Program-made: the position numbers and the translations under genes | Notes under the pieces: generated by a model | Databases searched by the model: none | Told to the model about the DNA's origin: nothing | What the model saw: the letters and a program-made list of their open reading frames with translations, nothing else | Assembly (NCBI GenBank): GCA_027077805.1 | Contig: JALWTS010000020.1 | Span: 159,814-223,813, forward strand | Origin: Gammaproteobacteria bacterium | GTDB lineage: Bacteria > Pseudomonadota > Gammaproteobacteria > JABHGC01 | Reading direction: 5' to 3' | DNA length: 64,000 bases | Shown here: piece after piece, positions 39,647 through 47,716 of the stretch | Numbering within the stretch: position 1 is the stretch's first letter | Layout: every line of letters starts with the position of its first letter

Positions 39647-39704
39647 TTTATAAAACTATGTCGAGAAAACGCCTAGGTCCCGATAGGCTTAGGGGTTGTT
39701 GACT
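39647..39704 (-). repeat. 58-nt palindromic dispersed repeat, copy B
   Basis: Read on the minus strand it matches the plus-strand copy at 61531-61588 at 50 of 58 positions. The core is an imperfect hairpin, CCTAAG..CTAGG, followed by GTTTTCTCG and a shared AGTTTTATAAA end. This copy covers the last nine codons and stop of yqeY, between yqeY and dnaG. It may be a REP/MITE-like element or an IS200/IS605-type end mobilised in trans; the family is unidentified. Confidence 0.7.
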
Positions 39705-40143
39705 GCAGTTGTTGTTTAACTGTAGCACTGATTTTACCTAAATCTGCTCGTCCTTGAACTTGGGGTTTAATCAATCCCATGACCTTAGCCATATCTTTCA
39801 TAGATGAGGCATTAGTTTCTGCGAAAGCCTGTTGGATAATTTCTGAAATCTCTGCATCTGTCAATGGTTCAGGTAAATAGGTCTGTAATATCTCAATTTC
39901 TTGGGCTTCTTGATCGGCTAAATCTTGACGTTGAGCTTGTTGATACTGTTTCACTGATTCTTGACGTTGTTTAATCATTTTTTCAAGTACCACAATCACT
40001 TGCTCATCTGTTAAAACAATGCGCTCATCAACTTCCCGTTGTTTAATGCCAGCTAATAGCATTCTTATTGTTTTCAAACGAAATTTATCGCCTGATTTCA
40101 TTGCGGTTTTCATATCAGTTTGAATTTGCTGTTTTAATGCCAT
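39673..40143 (-). CDS. yqeY: GatB/YqeY domain protein
   Basis: A small protein sharing the tRNA-binding YqeY domain of GatB; its role in bacteria is undefined. 156 aa. The start MALKQQIQTDMKTAMKSGDKFRLKTIRMLLAGIKQREVDERI and the C-terminal GLIKPQVQGRADLGKISATVKQQL are typical. The family normally ends about there; here the extra STTPKPIGT and the TAG stop come from the dispersed repeat copy at 39647-39704, which suggests an insertion that replaced the native C-terminus. Sits between rpsU and dnaG, a common arrangement. Confidence 0.93.
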   Translation of the reverse strand: MALKQQIQTDMKTAMKSGDKFRLKTIRMLLAGIKQREVDERIVLTDEQVIVVLEKMIKQRQESVKQYQQAQRQDLADQEAQEIEILQTYLPEPLTDAEISEIIQQAFAETNASSMKDMAKVMGLIKPQVQGRADLGKISATVKQQLQSTTPKPIGT

Positions 40144-40197
40144 TTTTCACTATCTACCTGTTTACTGTTTTAAATTAATGCTAGAATACAACCATGC

Positions 40198-40419
40198 CTA
40201 ATAGGTACGTTGTCGCTTCATTGCTTCATTTTCTCGATAAATTTTCTTCATATAACGCTTTACTGCGGCAGCACGTTTGCGTTTTCTTTCTGAGGTTGGT
40301 TTTTCATAAAATTCACGGCGTCTTACTTCGGATAAAACACCCGCTTTTTCACAAGAACGTTTAAAACGTCTTAAGGCAACATCAAATGATTCATTTTCTT
40401 TCACTTTAACTGAAGGCAT
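40198..40419 (-). CDS. rpsU: 30S ribosomal protein S21
   Basis: S21 helps recognise the mRNA start region with the anti-Shine-Dalgarno end of 16S rRNA. 73 aa (E. coli 71). The start [21 protein letters not shown] and the basic C-terminal region [14 protein letters not shown] are diagnostic. First gene of the macromolecular synthesis operon, divergent from tsaD across an 80-bp gap that must hold both promoters. Confidence 0.97.
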   Translation of the reverse strand: MPSVKVKENESFDVALRRFKRSCEKAGVLSEVRRREFYEKPTSERKRKRAAAVKRYMKKIYRENEAMKRQRTY

Positions 40420-40499
40420 TAAATATATTCTCCTAATAAAATATTGTAAAATAAAAGGTTTGAAATTCTAATCTAAAAATCATAAAAACACAATCTAAT

Positions 40500-41537
40500 A
40501 TGAAAAATACTAAACAAATTATCTTAGCAATAGAAACTTCTTGTGATGAAACTGCCACTGCAATTTATCACTCAAGCCAAGGTTTACTCGCCCATAAAGT
40601 TTATAGCCAAACTATTCATAGCCAGTATGGTGGTGTCGTGCCTGAATTGGCCTCCAGAGATCATATTCGTAAATTATTGCCACTAATCCAAGCGGTAATC
40701 ACCGAAGCCAATATTAATAAAACCGACATTACTACAGTTGCTTATACCGCCGGTCCAGGTTTAGTTGGGGCATTGCTGACGGGAGCTTCTTTAGCACGAA
40801 GTTTCGCATGGGCGTGGCAAATTCCAGCTTTAGCGATTCATCATATGGAAGCTCATTTATTAGCACCATTAATGGAATCCACCGCTTTACAACCCCCGTT
40901 TATTGCTTTACTTGTATCAGGAGGTCATACTTTGTTAGTCAAAGTTGAAACTTTGTTTCATTACCAAATATTAGGTGAATCAGTTGATGACGCCGTTGGT
41001 GAAGCCTTTGATAAAACCGCCAAATTATTAGGTTTAGCGTATCCAGGTGGGCCAGAAATTGCCAAACTAGCAAAACAAGGCAATGCTCAACGCTTTAATT
41101 TTCCTAGACCTATGACCAAAAAAGCAGGTTTAGATTTTAGTTTTAGCGGCTTAAAAACCCACGCTTTACAAACTATCACCCAATCCGATCAACAACCCCA
41201 AACCTTAGCAGATATTGCGGCAGCATTTCAATTAGCAGTGGTTGATACCTTAACCATTAAATGTGATCGAGCCTTAGCTCAAACTCAATTAAATACCCTA
41301 GTTGTTGCGGGTGGTGTCAGTGCTAATCAATTGCTTAGACAACATTTAGATACCATGGCTATCCGCAAACGTTATCAAATTTATTATCCTAGTGCTGAAT
41401 TTTGTACCGATAATGCGGCGATGATTGCATTTACAGCACATTTACGTTTGCAACATCAACAATTTAAAGCAGAAGATTTATTGTTTAAAGTTAAGCCTCG
41501 CTGGTCACTGGAAGAATTAGCTACTCAGAAGAATTAG
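40500..41537 (+). CDS. tsaD: tRNA N6-threonylcarbamoyltransferase TsaD
   Basis: With TsaB and TsaE, transfers threonylcarbamoyl to A37 of ANN-decoding tRNAs. 345 aa. ASKHA fold: [17 protein letters not shown] at the N-terminus; metal-binding [10 protein letters not shown] (about 116-125); LVSGGHTLL and a second nucleotide-binding segment, [16 protein letters not shown], near the C-terminus; metal-binding Asp in [11 protein letters not shown]. Divergent from rpsU, as in E. coli, and its last 17 nt overlap plsY tail to tail. Confidence 0.98.
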   Translation: MKNTKQIILAIETSCDETATAIYHSSQGLLAHKVYSQTIHSQYGGVVPELASRDHIRKLLPLIQAVITEANINKTDITTVAYTAGPGLVGALLTGASLARSFAWAWQIPALAIHHMEAHLLAPLMESTALQPPFIALLVSGGHTLLVKVETLFHYQILGESVDDAVGEAFDKTAKLLGLAYPGGPEIAKLAKQGNAQRFNFPRPMTKKAGLDFSFSGLKTHALQTITQSDQQPQTLADIAAAFQLAVVDTLTIKCDRALAQTQLNTLVVAGGVSANQLLRQHLDTMAIRKRYQIYYPSAEFCTDNAAMIAFTAHLRLQHQQFKAEDLLFKVKPRWSLEELATQKN

Positions 41538-42153
41538 AATTAGACGATTCTAATTCTTTAGGTAAAGGGCGATCAAACTTATCCTCTTTACCTGTCCATA
41601 AATCTCGAATATTGCTACGATGTCGCCAAAACAATAAACTTGACATAACTAATATCACAACAGCCAAATCCCAAGATTTATGATACCACCATACAATAGC
41701 AGGAGCAAAGAACATTGACACCAAAGCGGATAATGACGAATAACGTGAAATGGCAGCCACTAATAACCATACCCCAACGACGGTTAAGCCAATTAAGTAA
41801 TGCAAACCGATTAATACCCCTAAAGCAGTCGCTACCCCTTTACCACCACGAAAATGGAAAAAAATAGGGTATAAATGCCCTAAAAAAGCTGCAAAACCAA
41901 TCAGCCCCAAATAAAAAGGGAATTGATTAAAATAATGACCTACCAACACTGGAATTAAGCCTTTAAGCAAATCGCCTGCTAACGTTAAAACTGCTGCTTT
42001 CTTACCACCAATGCGTAAGACATTAGTCGCACCTGGATTATTAGAACCTTGCTCTCTTGGATCACCAATACCTAAAAGTTTACATACTAGAATTGCAGCA
42101 GAAATGGAACCTAATAAATAGGCAGTAATAATTAAACTAAGGGTAATTAACAT
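41521..42153 (-). CDS. plsY: Glycerol-3-phosphate acyltransferase PlsY
   Basis: Transfers the acyl group of acyl-phosphate to glycerol 3-phosphate in phospholipid synthesis. 210 aa with five predicted membrane segments. Conserved motifs [30 protein letters not shown] (about 36-51) and [14 protein letters not shown] (about 100-113) are all present. The C-terminus is a Ser/Asn/Glu-rich tail; the inverted repeat AGAATTAG/CTAATTCT at 41536-41557 codes for part of it and could help end the tsaD transcript. Convergent with tsaD. Confidence 0.96.
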   Translation of the reverse strand: MLITLSLIITAYLLGSISAAILVCKLLGIGDPREQGSNNPGATNVLRIGGKKAAVLTLAGDLLKGLIPVLVGHYFNQFPFYLGLIGFAAFLGHLYPIFFHFRGGKGVATALGVLIGLHYLIGLTVVGVWLLVAAISRYSSLSALVSMFFAPAIVWWYHKSWDLAVVILVMSSLLFWRHRSNIRDLWTGKEDKFDRPLPKELESSNSNSSE

Positions 42154-42162
42154 AGTAATATT

Positions 42163-42876
42163 TTATGGAAATGTTGGCACAAACTGATAAGGATTCATAT
42201 AACCATCAATAGGTGAATAAAGATAATTATCGTCTTGTGATGGATACATTGCCTCATAAATTTGTCGCATGGTTACCGCAGGATCACCCTTAAGATAAGG
42301 TTGATTAGTCATTTGATTAGGGATAGTGTTTTGATACGGTTGTGGTTGGTAAGACTGATATTGCGGAATATTAATGCGATTTTTAGCATAAATACGTTGA
42401 AAATATAAAATTTGACCTTGCTCATCTTGTAAGGCAATATTCTCACCTTGTTGTTGAAAATTATATTGGCGTGCTTGACTAGATATTGGATCATGAATAA
42501 TAAATTGATTATTTTGAATCACAAAGGTTGATTGGCTAGACTGCTGACCTGAGTAAATTTTAAAACGATTGCCTTCAATAATTAACAAATCCCCGCCAGC
42601 TGCCCGCCACACACCATCTAGGCTTGCACTATTAGCAAAAACGCCCATGGGATTACTCATAGAATTTGCGGTTGGGTACCAATTTTGGTAATTTTGATAA
42701 CTAGGTAAATAATCTGATACCATATCACTTGCCTGCTGTTGCTTATTCCAAGCACTCCAAAGCTGATACATTTCCGACATAAACTGCATCATTTTTACAG
42801 GATCAAACTGCTTATTATCTGCGATAACATTCGCATGAAATACTATCATCAATATCAGTACAATTCGTTTTGACAT
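42163..42876 (-). CDS. Secreted protein of unknown function
   Basis: 237 aa from the ATG at 42876 (MSKRIVLILMIVFHANVIADN), which has AGGTAG a few nt upstream; an in-frame TTG at 42897 is less likely. Signal peptide about 1-19, then a Gln/Tyr/Asn/Pro-rich protein. The only ordered-looking part is about residues 75-150 (SLDGVWRAAGGDLLIIEGNRFKIY, then a repeated beta pattern ending YFQRIY), which reads like a small beta-barrel or lipocalin-like domain. The C-terminal third, with YQPQPYQNTIPNQMTNQPY, looks disordered. I do not recognise a family. It follows plsY by 9 bp but may be separately expressed. Confidence 0.65.
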   Translation of the reverse strand: MSKRIVLILMIVFHANVIADNKQFDPVKMMQFMSEMYQLWSAWNKQQQASDMVSDYLPSYQNYQNWYPTANSMSNPMGVFANSASLDGVWRAAGGDLLIIEGNRFKIYSGQQSSQSTFVIQNNQFIIHDPISSQARQYNFQQQGENIALQDEQGQILYFQRIYAKNRINIPQYQSYQPQPYQNTIPNQMTNQPYLKGDPAVTMRQIYEAMYPSQDDNYLYSPIDGYMNPYQFVPTFP

Positions 42877-42959
42877 GACACTACCTTTTGCCCCCAACCA
42901 TGTAATTTAGACCCCATAATTATATATTGTTTCCATAAAAATACAAATATTAGTAGTTT

Positions 42960-43703
42960 TTAAATTACTAATTCTTTCATTTCTTGATATTGTTGTTTGA
43001 TCACATCGTACGGATAATCACGTTCTAAACGTCTGATAATAAAATGCCCTTTGGCAATTTTTTGAAAATAATCTAAAAATAATACATTCACTGAAGCCCC
43101 TCCAACTGCCCCAAGCACAGGCATTGCTTGTACCACGGCTTTTTCTGATAACTGTAAGCTAAAGCGTTGTGCAATGGTTTGTACAATTGGATAAGCTACG
43201 CCTTGTTGTATCATATTTTGAATACCACTGATTAATGTTGTCCGCATAGCATAGTAATCTGTATTTAAAGTGTCAGTACGCCCAAAAGCAAATACTTCTA
43301 AACAAGCCATCTGGGTAGAATCAAGGGCTAAATCTTCACCTTGTGCTTTTGCAATACTGGAAATTGACCGTAGCATTATTGTGGTTGTTACGGGCAATTC
43401 CACCATTAATCCAACGCCACCAAAAAAGCCACCAATACCACCTGTCATACCCGATAATACTTTATGCGTTTTCTCACCAATCAAAACTTGCTGATTAAGC
43501 CCAGAAACGGCAAGTTTTAAGGACTGTTGTAATACTTGTTGTAATTTGACTTGAATAGCAACTTGCATAGTTTTCGGTAATTGTCGCAAACCAGTATCAA
43601 TAGGCTGCCCTAATTTAGTCGCAATTGAGGCAATAAAACTCGGTTGTTCTAAGCAAATTACCGCCTGTTTTAAATCTTGCTGCTCTTTCAGAGATAATAT
43701 CAT
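42960..43703 (-). CDS. EcsC-family protein
   Basis: 247 aa. The middle, GMTGGIGGFFGGVGLMVELPVTTTIMLRSISSIAKAQGEDL (about 87-127), is the glycine-rich membrane-inserting segment typical of the EcsC family; LEVFAFG follows. The C-terminal part includes a second Gly/Ala-rich stretch, VLGAVGGASVNVLFLDYFQKIAKGHF. The family is named for a B. subtilis ABC-transporter neighbour and has no proven activity; no ABC transporter is near here. Transcribed toward the unknown gene at 42163. Confidence 0.8.
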   Translation of the reverse strand: MILSLKEQQDLKQAVICLEQPSFIASIATKLGQPIDTGLRQLPKTMQVAIQVKLQQVLQQSLKLAVSGLNQQVLIGEKTHKVLSGMTGGIGGFFGGVGLMVELPVTTTIMLRSISSIAKAQGEDLALDSTQMACLEVFAFGRTDTLNTDYYAMRTTLISGIQNMIQQGVAYPIVQTIAQRFSLQLSEKAVVQAMPVLGAVGGASVNVLFLDYFQKIAKGHFIIRRLERDYPYDVIKQQYQEMKELVI

Positions 43704-43882
43704 TGTATCACCATTTTAGCACCATCAACTCACTGTAATATTTCAAATCACCCTATATTATTATAATAATTTTTGTATGGATTTTGCCATTTTGTGATAA
43801 CCTTAATAAATGCACAGCATCAGATTTATGATTATCATCATCAACGGTTAAGACTTTTTTCTTTTCATAATAGAAATATCCT

Positions 43883-43911
43883 TTGAATATTATTGCTGCA
43901 ATGAATATAAT
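43883..43911 (+). promoter_or_regulatory. Sigma-70 promoter of the PEP-CTERM-like gene
   Basis: TTGAAT at 43883-43888, 17-bp spacer, perfect TATAAT at 43906-43911. The predicted leader is about 137 nt and holds the hairpin at 43954-43974. Confidence 0.6.
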
Positions 43912-43953
43912 ATGGGATTAAGACAAACATCTTGTAGATCCTCGGCAAAAAGC

Positions 43954-43974
43954 CTTAAAATCAAAAATTTTAAG
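43954..43974 (+). repeat. Hairpin in the leader of the PEP-CTERM-like gene
   Basis: CTTAAAAT/ATTTTAAG with a 5-nt loop (CAAAA), 8-bp perfect stem extended by flanking G-C to GCC..GC. No T-tract follows. Perhaps an mRNA stability or regulatory structure. Confidence 0.4.
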
Positions 43975-44054
43975 CAATTAATTGAACAAATTTTAGTAAA
44001 AATACGTTAAAATGGTAATTCAACAACGTAATTATAGGTAAATAGGTATAAAAA

Positions 44055-45026
44055 ATGTTTACAAAAACACACACTGGACTTCTGTTCGCTAGTTTGTTAG
44101 CATTGCCTTTGGTAACACAAGCGGTTTCGATTACGACTAGTAGTGGTTCCGGTCCTGATTATAGTACTGGTGCAACCATATGGCGAGATGCGGGAACGAA
44201 TAATCTCCCCCCTAATTTAATGCAGGTATTAGATGCTGAAATTCCAGGTGCCAATCAATCTGATATTTTTGATATTACTAACGTCATTAGTGTTGGTGGC
44301 GTTCCTAGCGGATTATATGGTCCAACTACGGGTACCTATAGTGATACTAGTGGTGATTTCATAGATGATACGATTTTAGGTGATGTGGTTACTTTGAATG
44401 GTTTTGATACGCAGGTTGAGTTTTATTTTGATCCAAATAATGACTTGCTTAGGACTTTGGTCACATTAACCAATAATTCTGGCAGTGTTCAATCAAATGC
44501 AGTTCGATTTCAAAGCAATAGTGGCAGTAATGGTGCGTATTCTATTCAAAATTCCGAAAGTGGTGATACGACTTTAGGCTTGGATGATCAATGGGTTACT
44601 TTAGATGATCCTGATCCACTTAGCAATACCGCTGCTGTTTTTTATGCGTTTCATGGTACAGGTGCACCTGATACTCAAGATGCCGTATCTACTACAACGG
44701 ATTTTCCCTTAAATGGTACAGACGGGGTTAAAGTGGACTTTAACATTAGCTTAAATGATGGTGAAACTGCCTCATTATTATTCTTTACTGGTGCTAGAAG
44801 CAGTTATGCTGGTGCTTTGGCCGATGTAACTGCCTTAGGTGGCATTTTCTTGGATACGGGCGACAACCATTTTGCAGGGTTAAGTCAAGCACAACTAGAT
44901 ACTATTGTCAACTATACTTCCCCACCATCTGCACCAACCCCTAATACCTTAGCATTATTATTATTGGGTTTGTTAGTCTTGCATTTACGTTTACAAGGTC
45001 GGGCTCAAACGTTGCAATTGTTCTAA
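44055..45026 (+). CDS. Exported protein with PEP-CTERM-like sorting signal
   Basis: 323 aa. Signal peptide 1-23 (MFTKTHTGLLFASLLALPLVTQA). The body is Asn/Ser/Thr/Gly/Asp-rich with beta-type segments. The end, APTPNTLALLLLGLLVLHLR followed by a basic residue run, has the layout of the PEP-CTERM exosortase signal (Pro-x-Pro, hydrophobic helix, Arg-rich tail), but with PTP in place of PEP. Exosortase, if present, is not in this window. Its last 36 nt overlap the 3' end of the MSHA-type TPR gene on the other strand. Likely a cell-surface or biofilm-matrix protein; function unknown. Confidence 0.7.
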   Translation: MFTKTHTGLLFASLLALPLVTQAVSITTSSGSGPDYSTGATIWRDAGTNNLPPNLMQVLDAEIPGANQSDIFDITNVISVGGVPSGLYGPTTGTYSDTSGDFIDDTILGDVVTLNGFDTQVEFYFDPNNDLLRTLVTLTNNSGSVQSNAVRFQSNSGSNGAYSIQNSESGDTTLGLDDQWVTLDDPDPLSNTAAVFYAFHGTGAPDTQDAVSTTTDFPLNGTDGVKVDFNISLNDGETASLLFFTGARSSYAGALADVTALGGIFLDTGDNHFAGLSQAQLDTIVNYTSPPSAPTPNTLALLLLGLLVLHLRLQGRAQTLQLF

Positions 45027-46832
45027 AACCTGTAATCGTTGTTGGAGGTATTGGTTTTTACCTTCGGTTAATGCTAAAAAGGTTTGATAAGCCTTTTTAG
45101 CATTTTTCATGTCTTTTAATACTTGATAAGAAAATCCCATATTTAAATAAACTTCTGGCGAATATCTTGCCAGCCTTTGTGCTTGTTGTAATCGAAACAA
45201 CGCCTTTTTGTGTTGTTGCTGTTCTTGAGCAATAATCGCATATTGAATCCATGCTTGTGCAGAATTACCTTGTCTGGCAATTGCTTGACTCATATAAGTT
45301 TCAGCTAAATCAATTTCTCTTAATGCTAAATGAATAGTCCCCATCCAAAACCAAGCCTCCCAGTTACTAGGTGATTGATTTTGATCAAATAGCGGTTGTA
45401 ATTGTTGTTTTGCTAATTGGTATTGTTTCGCTTGTACGAAACGTTTCACTTGTTCTAAATCAATGGCTACCGCTTTAGTCGTTGTAATTTCAGTAACAGG
45501 ATTGGAATTTTCATCTGGAAATTCTAAAGTATAATTGGCGTTTGATGCTTCTGACTCTGAGGTTGAGGTATTACTATTATTAAATTCCAATACATAATCC
45601 GCTTGAAGATCAGATTTATTCATTGTGTTAACTGTCGCAGCTTTCATCACAACAACGGCTTGCGTTTGCTCAGTTACTTTTGATGTCGCCCGTTGTTGTT
45701 GTTGTTTTTGTTTGGCCCAATGATCTTGCATTCGGGTGATAATCCGACTGACACTATTACCTCGTACCACCGTTAAATCAAGAAGTTGTTTTAACTGACT
45801 TCGCACTTGTTCTAACTGAGATGCCTGCGGATACACTAGTACAAAATAGGATTCTCGTTGTTTATGTTCTGCGGTAATCACTAGAAAAGGATAAGATTGC
45901 AATTGCTGTAGTTGTGCTAATACATACGTTTTCTTGTGATAAACCCCAGTTAATAACATAATATCTTCAGCAGGTTGGGCGAGTAAAGTTTGTTCCCAAT
46001 ATTGAATCGCTTGCTCCAATCCCTGTTGCTGTAATACTTGCTTACCTTTCGCTAACCAATCTAATTCCAATATTGCCAATGGTTGTGATGGCAATTTTAA
46101 TGCGGGTGTGCCTTGAATAAGGGGTTGTTTTTTCACAGTTTGTTCTAATTGCTGTTGCTGAGCTTGTAATTCTAGCTGTTGCTTAATTAATTTTTGTTGT
46201 TGTAATTCTTGTTCTACTTGCTGTCTCGCTTGTTGTTGCTTCTCAGCTTCTTGTTCTAACTGCTGTTGTTGTTCTAGTAATGCTTGCTGTTGTTGCATTT
46301 TTTGTTCAAGCGAGCTGACTTTGTCTAATAATGCTTGCATTTCAGCCGTAGTCGTATTATTTATGGTGGTATCTTGATTTTTGTTTTGTTTCGCTTGAGT
46401 GTTATCAGCCTCCTTCTCCTGATTTGTTGCAATAATAACTTGTTGTTGCTGTTTTTTGACAGTTTTTATAGGATGTATGTTTACTTCTTTTTCCTCATCC
46501 ATCACTACAGTATCTACGGTATCTGATGGTGCATCTGATGGTTGGATTATATTCGTGTCAGCAAGTGATGAATCGGGACTTGATGTTACAGTAATAAACT
46601 TTGATTGCGACAAACTTTGCTTGGATATAGTTGTTGCCATATCCGTATTACCTACAAAATGCCAAACTAATACAATAAGGATCAATAATAATACCACCAC
46701 TATCATTATCCATGAAATTGGCGTTTGAATGGCAACGGTTGTGGCAGTTTTATTGCTCACAGACTGTTTTGAATTTTCTGGTTTCGCATCGGTTTCATCT
46801 AAACGATTTAAAGCGTCTTCTATAATACTCAT
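44991..46832 (-). CDS. MshN-like TPR protein of the pilus operon
   Basis: 613 aa. Short cytoplasmic N-terminus (MSIIEDALNRLDE), one membrane helix (about 40-62), a Thr/Gln/Asp-rich linker, a long Gln-rich coiled coil (about 155-235), a SPOR-like middle (VYHKKTYVLAQLQQLQSYPFLVI), and C-terminal TPR repeats (about 455-605, for example AWIQYAIIAQEQQQHKKALFRLQQAQ). The layout and position after the MshM-like ATPase match MshN of MSHA pilus loci; overall similarity is limited, so the call is by layout. Last gene of the pilus operon, overlapping the PEP-CTERM-like gene tail to tail. Confidence 0.7.
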   Translation of the reverse strand: MSIIEDALNRLDETDAKPENSKQSVSNKTATTVAIQTPISWIMIVVVLLLILIVLVWHFVGNTDMATTISKQSLSQSKFITVTSSPDSSLADTNIIQPSDAPSDTVDTVVMDEEKEVNIHPIKTVKKQQQQVIIATNQEKEADNTQAKQNKNQDTTINNTTTAEMQALLDKVSSLEQKMQQQQALLEQQQQLEQEAEKQQQARQQVEQELQQQKLIKQQLELQAQQQQLEQTVKKQPLIQGTPALKLPSQPLAILELDWLAKGKQVLQQQGLEQAIQYWEQTLLAQPAEDIMLLTGVYHKKTYVLAQLQQLQSYPFLVITAEHKQRESYFVLVYPQASQLEQVRSQLKQLLDLTVVRGNSVSRIITRMQDHWAKQKQQQQRATSKVTEQTQAVVVMKAATVNTMNKSDLQADYVLEFNNSNTSTSESEASNANYTLEFPDENSNPVTEITTTKAVAIDLEQVKRFVQAKQYQLAKQQLQPLFDQNQSPSNWEAWFWMGTIHLALREIDLAETYMSQAIARQGNSAQAWIQYAIIAQEQQQHKKALFRLQQAQRLARYSPEVYLNMGFSYQVLKDMKNAKKAYQTFLALTEGKNQYLQQRLQVLEQLQRLSPTL

Positions 46833-46885
46833 GATTTCAATTTTCTCAAAATGGCAATAAAAAAGACAAAATAACTAAGATTCAC

Positions 46886-47710
46886 TCAAAGACCACGAAC
46901 TTCTCTAGCTGCACTATGCACCATACGACTAGACACTTTTGATTCACCTTGTGCAAACGCTGCAATTAATGCCCGATCACAAATTTGATTTAAACGTCTT
47001 GGTACACCTTTCGCATAACGATGAGCCCAAATACAAGCCCAAGCAGTAAAACTAAAATCCCCCCTATCACGCACGACATCTAAACGATGGCGAATATACT
47101 GCATACTTTCTTTCATTTGGAATGGCTTTAATTTCACCCGAATGCTAATACGTTGATTCAAAGGTCGCATCGCTCTTAACGCTAGGGTATGATCTAGTTC
47201 TGTTTGTCCTACCAAAATCAATGACAATAATTTTGCTTTTTCAGTTTCCAAATTAGACAATAATCTTAGTGCCTCCAAAGTATCAGCATTTAAACGATGG
47301 GCTTCATCTACCATGACTGCTGCTCGTTTACCTTGAGCTGCTAACTCAATTAATAATTGATACATTTCATTGTTTAATTGAGTTAAGGTCTGTCCTTTTA
47401 AGGTTTGAGCCGTGATATCAAAGGCAATACTATTGAGTAAATCAAGATAAGATTCAGGGGGATTAAATAAATAAGCAGTATGGAGATCAGCAGGCTTTTC
47501 CTTTAGCACATGACGACATAACAAAGTCTTGCCTAATCCCACTTCCCCAGTCACCACTGTAAACCCACCACTTAACAAGCCATAACGTAAGTGGGTTAAT
47601 GCGGTCATATGTTGACTGTCTGGAAAAAAGAAAGAAGTGTCTGGGGTAATCTGAAAGGGTGGTGCAGAAAACCCCAGTTGTTGATAAAACCGATTAAAAT
47701 CTAAACTCAT
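46886..47710 (-). CDS. mshM: MshM/ExeA-like AAA ATPase
   Basis: 274 aa. AAA+ ATPase of the ExeA/MshM type: Walker A GEVGLGKT at about 56-63, Walker B AAVMVDEAHRLN (about 131-142), then SNLETEKAKLLSLILVGQ as sensor region and a C-terminal winged segment, RLNQICDRALIAAF. In type II secretion ExeA with ExeB helps the secretin multimerise through peptidoglycan; MshM is its pilus counterpart. No C-terminal peptidoglycan-binding domain, unlike ExeA. 6 bp downstream of the secretin gene. Confidence 0.85.
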   Translation of the reverse strand: MSLDFNRFYQQLGFSAPPFQITPDTSFFFPDSQHMTALTHLRYGLLSGGFTVVTGEVGLGKTLLCRHVLKEKPADLHTAYLFNPPESYLDLLNSIAFDITAQTLKGQTLTQLNNEMYQLLIELAAQGKRAAVMVDEAHRLNADTLEALRLLSNLETEKAKLLSLILVGQTELDHTLALRAMRPLNQRISIRVKLKPFQMKESMQYIRHRLDVVRDRGDFSFTAWACIWAHRYAKGVPRRLNQICDRALIAAFAQGESKVSSRMVHSAAREVRGL

Positions 47711-47716
47711 TACATT

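Larger units (their letters stand above)
43704..44054. other. Divergent intergenic region with promoter and leader hairpin
   Basis: 351 bp between the EcsC gene (minus) and the PEP-CTERM-like gene (plus). It contains a good plus-strand promoter (43883-43911) and a hairpin (43954-43974). I see no coding frame, tRNA or recognisable riboswitch consensus in it. Confidence 0.5.

Noticed and set aside
43704..44054. Cyclic di-GMP riboswitch in the leader of the PEP-CTERM-like gene
   Set aside because: Considered because of the neighbouring pilus operon, but conserved riboswitch segments are absent in the leader.
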